A stretch of 64,000 nt of DNA. It comes from Microbulbifer sp. MI-G (GTDB lineage Bacteria; Pseudomonadota; Gammaproteobacteria; Pseudomonadales; Cellvibrionaceae). The notes below the pieces were generated by a model, which was not told where the DNA came from, did no database searches, and was given only the letters and a program-made list of their open reading frames with translations. Within the stretch, counting starts at the first letter, position 1. Each line of letters starts with the position of its first letter. The stretch lies in assembly GCF_030440425.1 (NCBI RefSeq), contig NZ_CP098023.1, positions 2,717,501-2,781,500 of the forward strand. The letters are read 5' to 3'. Made by a program: the position numbers and the translations under genes. Positions 28,601-34,242 of this stretch are shown here, piece by piece.

Positions 28601-29663
28601 TTCCGGTGGCTGGAGAGGAGATACCACCAACGCCGGTATCCGCATCAATTTCACAGCCCCACTGCAGATCCGAAACCCGATTGGTGCCGTCGCTGCAGGA
28701 ACTGTTCACCTTGCCCACCAGGTAGATGTCGCGACTGCCTCCCGCCGGCACATCGGTACGCCCGGGCCCACTGGCAAAGTTGCCGTTCAGTGAGAAATTA
28801 TTGATGTTATTGGCCGCCGCTATACAGCCGGTACCGCCGGGATTGTTACCATTGTTATTGGCAACTGCGAGCGCAGCACTTTCACTCGGACAGGCATAAT
28901 TGATATCCATATTCGGGTTGGTCATCAAATCGTCGAAGCGCGCATCCTGCATATCTGCGAGGCCACTGTTCGAGATGCGGATACGCCAGATAACATCATC
29001 ATGGATATTGCCGTAGACGTCATTGGTGTAGTTGCTCTGGGCCGCATCCACATTCCGCCCGCGCTTGTCCATGGACGGCAGCGGCTCGCGGATAGCCAAC
29101 ACCAGCCTGTCCGTATCCGTGGTGGTGGGATAGCTGCAGTAGTCGAAGGATGCACTGGCGTTCAGGGTGCGGTTGTTGACCACCAGTTCCTCTTCCCGGT
29201 TGACCCGGCTGCGCACACCGAAGGTGATGGTCATGGTGGTGTTTTCGTTACGCGCGGCCAGCGCGGACAGGTCCGTGCGATCCCAGCGAATGGTGGTGCC
29301 GCTGATGGTGGGTTCGCCCAGCACCACCCCGGCGCTCACGGAAGTGGAACCGGGAATATATTCCAGCTCCGAGGTACCCAGGTTTTCGCTGACGACGATG
29401 TTTTCGATATGCTGGATTCCCTGGCCGCCACTGCGGATAGCGGGCACACGGATTTCAAGGGTCACCTGACCATCGCCACACAGCACACACCAGCTGCTTG
29501 CAGCGCGGTGATCCAGAATATTGAAGTTTGCCGGGTTATCGGGAAAAGTGGGGCAGTTGTGATCGGCCAGCGCCTGCGGCGTAAAAAAAACCGACCAAGC
29601 GCTCAGCAGCAAGCCGGCAAGCAAATGACTCCAGGATTTCCGCCCAATTACTTCTGACATCAT
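19407..29663 (-). CDS. 5' part of giant DUF11 repeat surface protein (frameshifted)
   Basis: The frame encodes 3,418 residues; the last ~80 (Arg-rich) are out of frame after a G5 run at 19640-19644. ATG 29663 begins a signal peptide cleaved after ALA (residue 33). The protein then consists of roughly 15-20 tandem modules of about 150-170 residues of the DUF11/conserved-repeat type. Typical pieces are NTGTAAAYNLQVLDDL, NNGSAPAYDPVFRDSIPAG and NTGNENSVDALLRDQVPANT. Each is an Ig-like beta-sandwich, often with internal isopeptide bonds in relatives. Joined to the downstream frame the product would be about 4,340 residues, long enough to project far from the cell. It lies 306 bp after the ExbBD/TPR operon on the same strand. 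A surface fibre or adhesin role is inferred. Confidence 0.88.
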   Translation of the reverse strand: MMSEVIGRKSWSHLLAGLLLSAWSVFFTPQALADHNCPTFPDNPANFNILDHRAASSWCVLCGDGQVTLEIRVPAIRSGGQGIQHIENIVVSENLGTSELEYIPGSTSVSAGVVLGEPTISGTTIRWDRTDLSALAARNENTTMTITFGVRSRVNREEELVVNNRTLNASASFDYCSYPTTTDTDRLVLAIREPLPSMDKRGRNVDAAQSNYTNDVYGNIHDDVIWRIRISNSGLADMQDARFDDLMTNPNMDINYACPSESAALAVANNNGNNPGGTGCIAAANNINNFSLNGNFASGPGRTDVPAGGSRDIYLVGKVNSSCSDGTNRVSDLQWGCEIDADTGVGGISSPATGSAPGADTETLFARVATDLTVTQAITGTNLNQPLGAAGFVTITLNNRTGGSVRDIQFVSDLPDEYVVDTTYTPRITRQRRGIDGHGANYGANYPGMADTLQWRVGSNWNQWDPNPLNNNRPEFRLLSSSVHPRYADQRNMMRFGDEIQIRFRIVTTEPGFYDKAADLDVEEETAANGLDPNSNLRLADNVLSIDYEDFCPGTNPPTQIERQPVTPDPEDLDISTVYPLYIVRDSGTSELTVDVTNNGGHDADNYAVYVTFGEAMRVLSNNRACTAVGNPNPGTVPAHPLWNQPDYLPASATVYRCSNLGGVIEPGTTERILFQVEKNHSATDDDLTFRADVVGEIALSDGTPLTFPEPATLAQTTPNKQLANNYTLDGMRARVMGFNLRKDRADACNELTGEAAFPNSSVLIGEECRFEIQAGGWFGFDTPGFTLIEVRDIDVRDDLPDGQGYIADRLLNCADVTLPHPVSQANCVVIPGSDIVESGGLNIPLSETDLLWDISASISARDRWFLSDMTTRLLNDPVDTENVDPNQHVNPSTDYGRARFTAVFDSETLVVDNYNTSGILTNIDGVPTTVPGFPDISEWSESVTVTEPRIEVDKKVCNENLYGAGISCSNFVDFTNEGHRDQTYIFRLTLTNRAADNGVNRAPAYDLVVTDTLDASGQMCVQPLDSDGLDNDGDGAAETAPGDDGLVGITAGANDYVIASHCSDGGTPAIVTFTYEHSSALERINPGDSVTLYYRVKPHPSVAPLQTFNNSFFARYDSLQGDFGNQSVPQIDSDGDNDGVGDGTPAAGRARHYRSADANAQMQIIPVQAEPKQAVALSNGTASGSGSDTAVVGEEVRYRLTAKIPAAKLRNFVIRDELPAGMRCIEGQTVNLDAPPYDAAGFVPGGTVSATCTNTGSADYVAWDFGDQEVTMVTGSLFDFPVEFIARIDNSSNTNGGDLLRNGGSYTTAQLRYVDEAGSTVVVPFDAHEIRVQEPQIRLSKAFAVANSDADDILTVTVTAENTGTAAAYNLQVLDDLTGSKLIYAGNIGGADPPQNVDVTTLGANAPIFSWNRGHGDYTIASGESRSFTFDVRVGQGVEPHEILDNTLQARWQSLPGTDVALNSTNRIGPDGAADGMRIGVLPNAGDAINDYETAAGAQTQVPPLQLVKSDLEPTVIPTIGAHKQFQLEIRLPEGVSRDLVIADQLGSPEGYVLSHNADYDITYAFVGIESINGSAPAEAAFNSFPADNTAGNATWNIGTVDTASENDTAGNALQPLIRITYFARVDNDLATNSGDSRQNGAALRYRNGESGATESRNDDTPPVTVVEPQLAVSKTVRNATNPGNLPVGGDVLEYVITVTHDAGSSAAAFDLNLVDTLPPELRYDSGFTPTASIGGTAVAGFVATPAGAPSGPLVWGRGNGDNSLDLPLGQTLVVTYRTQVAGVFGSPISNSVLLDWTSLDNSHINDLAYERDGAGCPAIATPDDYCAGPAEASIDTVDNTSIAKTVIADTDTASPVGTLRIGDRVTYRLTLNLQPGTTPAVTVNDALPAGLAFDAIVSVNGDTSAPYDANLNGFTYSAIALPTAGATGTVSWNLGDIRSDFGNSNPFVIEYTAEVVAGAGIAAPSATLTNTAVLNYTGAAASLQDSATITVLQPLIDGLTKTDATWPNAHLNVDPANDLMRFTLHACNSGLAPAYNLSLTDDLATQMDQGSIANLQVTAGGTLLTQGSDYTYTPPASRGDAMGFSFQAPIAPGSCLDIDYEIGFYTDIGGGENWINTFAVDEFWSLPANTGERYAPVPLATPYPMGTVATAVTAPRKSLQTAASAAVGEAVVYRIQVPGSATTAAIYDVDITDVLDPALELVQLREINGLAFTDNSSGNNIALGLELIPAGTVAVFELRARVANNATAQAGYSVDNRAAYTYAVSRGGAPQAGGSGTAPTLTIVEPELSATATVANRTSPGSDPDAGDMLRFTLDIAAAGDPQNADAYDLSIRQQLALGLAFVPGSAAFGGAPQADPILSGDGVAAAQSLAWNRSNSDLDIAAGGNRQLVFDVVVLDSVLASASLSAAGRIEWTSLNEDNSSPYERDGADGVGGLNDYVLENIAAQLTAANYSALSKTRIDDSYGSGDAQLRVGDLVDYELRLSLPEGSAPGAAIVDTLPRGMVFEGTLAVNGVTTAPFAATAPFVHGDIAEPAQSGDPATGPTTLRWSIPDLRNSGDNNATNDVFVLRYRARVLNRDVHPWPADSTPLTNRVQFSFDTATGTETRVDSDSLDLRQPELVVGISSSPADGSTLAVGDSIDYTITLTNNGSAPAYDPVFRDSIPAGLRQGGIDVQSILVNGAAAPLLAPGFDSATGAAVWDFSAGTGYAIQPGQVLQMVYRVQADANLGAGLNLQNAAFVEVYYSLDDDNLPSLGATAVSQAMREDYGPTAPVSVRFNTPNAAPLSIANTQSSAAIGEPFNYRITIPETPQPTALHDVSVLMDLGASAAELEFVGAARVSGGNPFTPQNTGSATALVIADTGGGIDVPAGQQVVMDVTLRLRDSNPPNLDGLTFTNSASYRYNYDNDNPAAGQGTGAGNTTPAMRVVEPTAITLTKSGPASVQSGLPGRFTLDLHNIGTGPAWDMRVSDRLPDNSPGGMCATPPDNFAAQITDGAGNGVATLAEGTDFDVAFDPASCTLSLTTRGAAAMLAADHHLLLRYDAYLDADTRDGDTLTNIAGVTGWHSWDSTMPEVRQYTRPAPTDGTPGVLDHEDAFTVSASVPRVTFYKTVENITRGDNPTNLASPAEVLRYTLTLANLSGAAVSGIAISDDLGRLNSLPLFRSGSLQLISVPAGADSSGTSATGGTHGSGLLQVNSLDLAAAGSAGDRLQLVYQVTLADVIDSGTQVLNQAQVQLPGQLLRDSDDPNINGVDDPDLAGDEDPTRVVIESGPLLLVHKTSADLTGDPDLLMVGDTLRYTLRVENTGNENSVDALLRDQVPANTTYVPGSTTMNGTALADVGALRPRRRPADQHRRRGSRHYRRRGQWRDGGGDYLRCHHQRRQRRHHYFQPGFFEWRRRGQRSLRGSALRRPRHQCAQ

Positions 29664-29969
29664 CACCACTGATTCGCCGCCACTTTTCTATTTCAAAAAA
29701 TCCCTGACCAAACCTGCAGGCATCACCACCAGAAAGACACAGTCCGGCCCGGCAAGCTTAATTACCAGGAAAAAAACTGGCCGTGAAACAGGTCATAAAT
29801 CACTGTCAGGTAGGGGTATTTTTTGGGGATTGCCAAGTAGTTCTCAGGCTGGCTTTGGACAAACACAGCCCGAACACAGGCGCTAACGCGAAAATAAAAA
29901 AACCTTTGGAATACTATTTTTCTGCGTGCCCGGCTCCGCTGTGCAAGCACACAGCGGGGGTCACGTGCA
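29664..29969. other. 306-bp spacer between the AgmX and DUF11 genes
   Basis: No gene is seen. It contains a perfect 8-bp hairpin (29936-29957) close to the AgmX stop, and AT-rich DNA around 29890-29925 that could carry a separate promoter for the DUF11 gene. Confidence 0.45.
29936..29957 (-). terminator. Hairpin 3' of the AgmX/PglI gene
   Basis: CCGCTGTG pairs perfectly with CACAGCGG around a 6-nt loop, 13 bp past the stop codon at 29970. No U tract follows on the minus strand. It may partly end the machine operon while allowing read-through into the DUF11 gene. Confidence 0.4.
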
Positions 29970-31349
29970 TTAATTGTTGGGAAAGAAGTCGATCGGGAAA
30001 AGAATGGTGATGGTGGGCACACCGGCCTTTTCGCCGAAATTAAACCGCTTTACCCGCGCCACAATTTTGGCGTTGAGCGCCGGCGAGTCCATATCGCTGG
30101 AGTCCACTTGCGCCAGGGATACGGCGCCGTCCGGTTCAATGGTGATCTTCAGCACCATCTTACCCTGCAGGGCGGGATTGTTGCGCAGTTCGCGGTTGTA
30201 GATGCGATACAGTGCAGCCTTGTAGCGGTCGAAAACAATCTGGATTTCCTCGTCGGTACGGGATGGACCAACACCGTCGCTGAGCGGCCGGTCCTCGCCG
30301 GCGAAATCCCCTTCGGTACCAATAGAGCTCTCCACCCGCGCGAAGGCCACACCACCCAGGGAGGAACCGGTACCACCCACATTGCGGCTCAATGCTGCGG
30401 TACTGATGCCCCCACTCCGGGTGGTTGCAGCGGCAGTGATCAGCGAGCGCTGACTGCGGTTTTCCCGTTTACCGGCAGTGCTCAACTGGGTTTGCTGGCC
30501 AAGGCGATTGTCAAGGTCGTCTTGAATAAGATCCTGAAAATTATCCTTAAAGGCGAGGACACCGGCGCGCTCCGCTTTTTTACGCGCCTGCTTTTTTTCT
30601 GCCCGGGCGGGCTTCGGGTCCTGCTTGGCCACTTGCTGCTCCGGCTCGGCCCGGGGCTTTTTCTCCTCCGGCTTGGGCTTGCTCGGCTCCGGTTTGGGCA
30701 CCGGCTTGGGCTTGGTTTTCTTCTCGATCACCAGCTTGGCCAGGCGTTCGGGAATCTCCACCACCTGGGTTTCCGGCTCGGGCAGGGTATACAAGGGCAC
30801 CAGATATCCCAGCAGCGCAGCGATACACAGCGTGGCGAAGACGCAAATGCGAAAGCGCCTTTCATCCTCACCCCGGGTATGCCAGGGCAGCACCATCGGG
30901 CGGGCATCCGCCGGCTCAAATGTCCGGGTAACCTCCAGTTCAAACCGGGATTCCTCTTGCGCGAGTCGCAATTCTTCAGCCCGCTCCTTTAGAACAAGGA
31001 GCTCCTCGCTGCAGTCCTCTATTTGTTCAAGGACTGCCCTGTGGCGCTGTTGCAGCTGGTCCCGACTGTCGTTATAGCTCCGGGTGGATTCCCTGATCCG
31101 CTCGATAACCCGCTCAGAGGCATCTGTCTGGTAGTTCTCAGCCCAGAACAGATCGCCGGCACCAACTGCTTCGAGCTTGTGCAGGCGCTGGGCAATTTCA
31201 TCCAGCAGCTGGTACTTGGTGCCGTGGGTCTGTAATTCAGCCAGCTTCTCTTCGATCTGCCGCTGCTTGTGTCCAAGCAGATGCTTGCGCTGGCGGGCTG
31301 CATCAAGCGCCTCGGTAATCGCCTGCTGTTGTTGAAGAAAATTACTCAC
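29970..31349 (-). CDS. AgmX/PglI C-terminal domain protein (TonB-like energy transducer)
   Basis: The product is 459 residues. Residues 1-150 are a charged coiled coil predicted to be cytoplasmic. A single membrane helix follows (about 166-187, FRICVFATLCIAALLGYLVP), then a Pro/Lys/Glu-rich periplasm-spanning stretch (about 205-265; KTKPKPVPKPEPSKPKPEEK), as in TonB and TolA. The last ~95 residues (ALYRIYNRELRNNPALQGKM, then PDGAVS and RVKRFNFGE) are the AgmX/PglI C-terminal domain, a TonB-C-like fold found in the Myxococcus gliding proteins GltG and GltJ. It is the last gene of the nine-gene operon, 9 bp after an ExbD gene. It should couple the TolQR-type motor to an outer-membrane partner. 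Confidence 0.88.
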   Translation of the reverse strand: MSNFLQQQQAITEALDAARQRKHLLGHKQRQIEEKLAELQTHGTKYQLLDEIAQRLHKLEAVGAGDLFWAENYQTDASERVIERIRESTRSYNDSRDQLQQRHRAVLEQIEDCSEELLVLKERAEELRLAQEESRFELEVTRTFEPADARPMVLPWHTRGEDERRFRICVFATLCIAALLGYLVPLYTLPEPETQVVEIPERLAKLVIEKKTKPKPVPKPEPSKPKPEEKKPRAEPEQQVAKQDPKPARAEKKQARKKAERAGVLAFKDNFQDLIQDDLDNRLGQQTQLSTAGKRENRSQRSLITAAATTRSGGISTAALSRNVGGTGSSLGGVAFARVESSIGTEGDFAGEDRPLSDGVGPSRTDEEIQIVFDRYKAALYRIYNRELRNNPALQGKMVLKITIEPDGAVSLAQVDSSDMDSPALNAKIVARVKRFNFGEKAGVPTITILFPIDFFPNN

Positions 31350-31358
31350 AAACTTCCA

Positions 31359-31898
31359 TTAACCCTGAGATGCTTTCTGAATTACCGCCAGTGAAACCTT
31401 GGTATAGCCCGCTTCAGTGCAGCTGGACATCACCTTTTTCAGCAAACTGAACGGGATACCCCGGTCTGCGAGAATATTCACCTCCGGTGGTTCCGGCCCC
31501 TGCTCGCCTTCGTTTTCATTCCCCCCGTCTTGCGGCAAGGCCTGGGCAACACCAATCGCCTTACCCAATTCTGCCACCATGGCCTGCTTGATCGCCTCGA
31601 TAACAATTTCCTCGCTTTCAAGCACCGCGCTGGTGGCAACGACGGAGTTGGATTCCACCAGAATCTCGTCGGCCGTCACCATCAGGGTTACTGTTTCCCT
31701 CGGCTTGGTCTCCACAACCGAATCCGGCAGGGTGATTACCTTGGGGGGCTCTAGCGCCTCATTGCTGGAGGTGTTGGTCAAGAGAAAAAACACCAGGATG
31801 GTGAACACGTCCATTAAAGATGTGAGGTTCATGCCTGAGGTTTTTTTGCGCTTATGGCTGCGCGCCATGCGCTTCATACGTCGGCTTTCATGTCTCAC
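31359..31898 (-). CDS. ExbD/TolR-family stator protein (with conserved Asp)
   Basis: The product is 179 residues. A very basic N-terminus is followed by one membrane helix, NLTSLMDVFTILVFFLL, with the proton-carrying Asp at residue 30 where TolR, ExbD and AglQ have theirs. A periplasmic domain ends ...VSLAVIQKASQG. An acidic Gly/Glu insertion (GGNENEGEQGPEPPE) interrupts the periplasmic domain and is unusual for ExbD. It overlaps the neighbouring ExbD gene by 4 nt (ATGA), so the two are coupled. It should form the motor with TolQ (32470-33201). Confidence 0.9.
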   Translation of the reverse strand: MRHESRRMKRMARSHKRKKTSGMNLTSLMDVFTILVFFLLTNTSSNEALEPPKVITLPDSVVETKPRETVTLMVTADEILVESNSVVATSAVLESEEIVIEAIKQAMVAELGKAIGVAQALPQDGGNENEGEQGPEPPEVNILADRGIPFSLLKKVMSSCTEAGYTKVSLAVIQKASQG

Positions 31899-32470
31899 GG
31901 CGCATCCCCTATGGAAATATCGGGAAACAGAATCACCTTCTCCACCGCCTCGGGATCATCGGGATCACTGCCTTCAAGCCGGACTTCAGCACCGCGCACG
32001 GTATCCATAACGCCCACAAGATGTTCATAGGCAATCTCTGCCTCCATCAATAGAATGGAGTCTGTCTTTTCCGGGTAACTGGCTTTTACCTGCAGCAAAA
32101 ACTCAGTGAGTTTTTTCAAGTCGTAGACTTCTGCCGTCGGCAATACTGCAAAGCCAGCTTCCCGCCCAGCCACTTGCGGCTGTTCTGACTCGGTCTCTTC
32201 CGCAACATTCAGGTTGGGAAAGCGCGCAATCACCTTTTCACCATCGCTGATTTCCAGCGCCGCCTTGCGCACCACCACTTCCACCGTCACGGTGGGATCG
32301 TCCGGGGCACCGCCACCAGCACCACTGGGCATATTCAGCTCCAAAATAGTCACCCGCGAGAACACCGCCGATACCAGCAGGAAGGGGACCAGTACCACCA
32401 TCAGATTCAGAAAAGCAGTGATATCCAGCTCAGGGGTTTCCCGGTCTCTCCCATGGCGCCGCCTTCTCAT
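31895..32470 (-). CDS. ExbD/TolR-family protein with Asn in place of the motor Asp
   Basis: The product is 191 residues: basic N-terminus, one membrane helix, and a periplasmic domain with about 150 residues of ExbD-like sequence. In the helix LDITAFLNLMVVLVPFLLVS the residue aligned with the proton-carrying Asp of TolR/ExbD is Asn22. Asp16 just ahead of it falls in the position usually occupied by Asn in the TolR consensus. The paralogue downstream keeps the Asp. This protein may therefore be a non-protonatable structural subunit of a mixed stator. It overlaps the TolQ gene by one base (TAATG). Confidence 0.88.
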   Translation of the reverse strand: MRRRRHGRDRETPELDITAFLNLMVVLVPFLLVSAVFSRVTILELNMPSGAGGGAPDDPTVTVEVVVRKAALEISDGEKVIARFPNLNVAEETESEQPQVAGREAGFAVLPTAEVYDLKKLTEFLLQVKASYPEKTDSILLMEAEIAYEHLVGVMDTVRGAEVRLEGSDPDDPEAVEKVILFPDISIGDAP

Positions 32471-33201
32471 TACGCGGTTTCCACTTTGGGTGCTTTACCA
32501 TGGGCTGTACTGGGCGGGCGCTTGGCGGTTTTGCTTTCCGGCTTTGGCACATCGATCTCAAAGCGGCGTCGGGTGGCGCTGTCAATCAGGTTGGAGGCCT
32601 TGACAGACACCATCTCCAGGCTGTCGATAATCTCACCGGTCAGGGAGTTGAGCAGGGCGTGCACGATCAACAGGGGAATACCGGTCATCAGGCCGAATGC
32701 AGTCGTGTTCATTGCCACAGAAATACTGGCAGAGAGCAAGTCGGCCTTTTCCGCCGGGTTGGCATTGGCTACTGCAGTAAAGGCTTCGATCAGACCCATA
32801 ATGGTCCCGAGCAGGCCCAGCAGCGTGGCGATATTGGAAAAGAGCGCCACATAAGGGGTGCGCTTTTCCAGCTGTGGGGTAATCTCCATCATGCTCTCTT
32901 CCATCGCGATCTCAATATCTTCGCGACGGCGCACCGTACCCTGGCGGGCCAGCCCCATAGACAACAGTTTGCCCACACTGGACTGATCCTGCTTGACCAG
33001 GTTGCGCGCACGATCAAAATCCCCGGAGGCCAGAATTGGCTGCATTTTGTCCCACATGGCGCGATTGGTATGGCGTTCATAGTGCAGGCGAATAAATCGC
33101 TCAATGGCAACGGCGCTACCCAGGGCGGCAACCACGAGAATGGGGTACATAAAGGTACCGCCCGTCTGGAAAAACTCGATGACGCTGTGAAAAAAGTCCA
33201 T
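32470..33201 (-). CDS. MotA/TolQ/ExbB-family proton channel
   Basis: The product is 243 residues with the TolQ topology: a first helix near residues 15-35, a cytoplasmic loop, then two long helices at about 118-145 and 160-188. The core TM2-TM3 text (FSNIATLLGLLGTIMGLIEA and NTTAFGLMTGIPLLIVHALL) is the classic ExbB signature, with the Thr residues that line the proton path. The C-terminal tail is Lys/Pro-rich. It is directly followed by two ExbD genes, giving a complete proton motor. Gene order TolQ-TolR-TolR matches the aglR-aglQ-aglS set of Myxococcus. Confidence 0.92.
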   Translation of the reverse strand: MDFFHSVIEFFQTGGTFMYPILVVAALGSAVAIERFIRLHYERHTNRAMWDKMQPILASGDFDRARNLVKQDQSSVGKLLSMGLARQGTVRRREDIEIAMEESMMEITPQLEKRTPYVALFSNIATLLGLLGTIMGLIEAFTAVANANPAEKADLLSASISVAMNTTAFGLMTGIPLLIVHALLNSLTGEIIDSLEMVSVKASNLIDSATRRRFEIDVPKPESKTAKRPPSTAHGKAPKVETA

Positions 33202-33270
33202 TGCAAACCCTCTTGATAAATACTGCAGTACTTTGTTGCCACTCCGGTCGCAACCGGAGAAAGGACGGCT

Positions 33271-33594
33271 TTAGTCGCCAGACAGGCTGAGCTGGTAGAA
33301 CGCCAACTCGCGCAGGAACACTGCCTTGTCGAGCGGCTGTAACTTGTCGTCCATCAGGCTTGAGACCAGGTCACTTTCGACACCCACTTCGGAACTTTTC
33401 CAGGGGACAATATACAGGGACTTGGGGGCTTCCTTGTTCCCAATAATGGAGATGCCCGATAACTCTTTAATGGCCGAGTCCACTTTCTTTTCCACAGGCG
33501 TTTTCTGTTTCACATCTTCAGATTGTGCCAGGGCTACAGGAAGGGTAGCGACAGAGAAAATCACCGGCAAAATCCATTGGAATTTCCACATCAC
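33271..33594 (-). CDS. Small exported protein of the machine operon
   Basis: The product is 107 residues with a signal peptide (MMWKFQWILPVIFSVATLPVALA followed by QSED). The mature protein is about 84 residues, charged and probably helical at its C-terminus (PLDKAVFLRELAFYQLSLSG). I know no family for it. Its start overlaps the stop of the TPR lipoprotein gene by 4 nt, so it is a fixed member of the operon, probably a periplasmic component or assembly factor. Confidence 0.7.
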   Translation of the reverse strand: MMWKFQWILPVIFSVATLPVALAQSEDVKQKTPVEKKVDSAIKELSGISIIGNKEAPKSLYIVPWKSSEVGVESDLVSSLMDDKLQPLDKAVFLRELAFYQLSLSGD

Positions 33595-34175
33595 TTGCTC
33601 GCCCTCCGTTTAAGGTCCGCCAGCCAGATGGATACATCCTGGTCCTGCGGTTCCAATTGCACATAGTGTTGGAATTGTGCCAGAGCACACTCAAGATCTT
33701 GCAGATAGAGATCACACAATATGCCAAGATTTTTTATCAGGGGAAGGTACTCGGGATTTTCTGCCAAAGCATGGACATACAGATGTCGCGCATCGGCAAA
33801 ACGCCCCTGCCTGCGGTAGAGCACCGCCAACTCGTTTGTGGCCACCGGATGGTTCTCATCCAGCTCAAGGGCCTTCAGGAAAGCGTCTTCCGCATCTTTC
33901 TCATTGTCCACCTGGTAATGCGCAATGCCCAGGTTGATATAGGGCGCCGGCAGGCGCTGCTCCCGCGCCAGCACCGACTGCAACAGCGCAATGGCAGATT
34001 CATATTCCCTTTCGGCCAGATGGTCCAGTGAGCGCTCAAAGTCCCGCTTCACACTGCCGGAAACCCGCACTGCAGCGTAGTCGGAAATCTTACCGGTTGG
34101 GGTTTGGGTACCCGCACAAGCGGTGACAATCAGCGTGAGCCCCAACAGAAAAAACCGTCGCAATGGTATTTGCAT
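33591..34175 (-). CDS. TPR lipoprotein (GltE-like)
   Basis: The product is 194 residues. ATG 34175 is preferred because it has GGAG/GAGG upstream and gives a compact lipoprotein signal with lipobox VTAC, Cys20; an in-frame ATG at 34202 would lengthen the n-region. Residues about 45-170 are three to four tetratricopeptide repeats (PYINLGIAHYQVDNEKDAED, ALELDENHPVATNELAVLYR, LYVHALAENPEYLPLIKNLG). It is likely an outer-membrane-anchored scaffold facing the periplasm. A small TPR lipoprotein is also part of the Myxococcus Glt complex. Confidence 0.8.
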   Translation of the reverse strand: MQIPLRRFFLLGLTLIVTACAGTQTPTGKISDYAAVRVSGSVKRDFERSLDHLAEREYESAIALLQSVLAREQRLPAPYINLGIAHYQVDNEKDAEDAFLKALELDENHPVATNELAVLYRRQGRFADARHLYVHALAENPEYLPLIKNLGILCDLYLQDLECALAQFQHYVQLEPQDQDVSIWLADLKRRASK

Positions 34176-34242
34176 AACCCTCAGCTCCACACTTGCTGCC
34201 ATTTATCCACAGCTTTATTCACAACCGGTTCAACGGGCTCGG

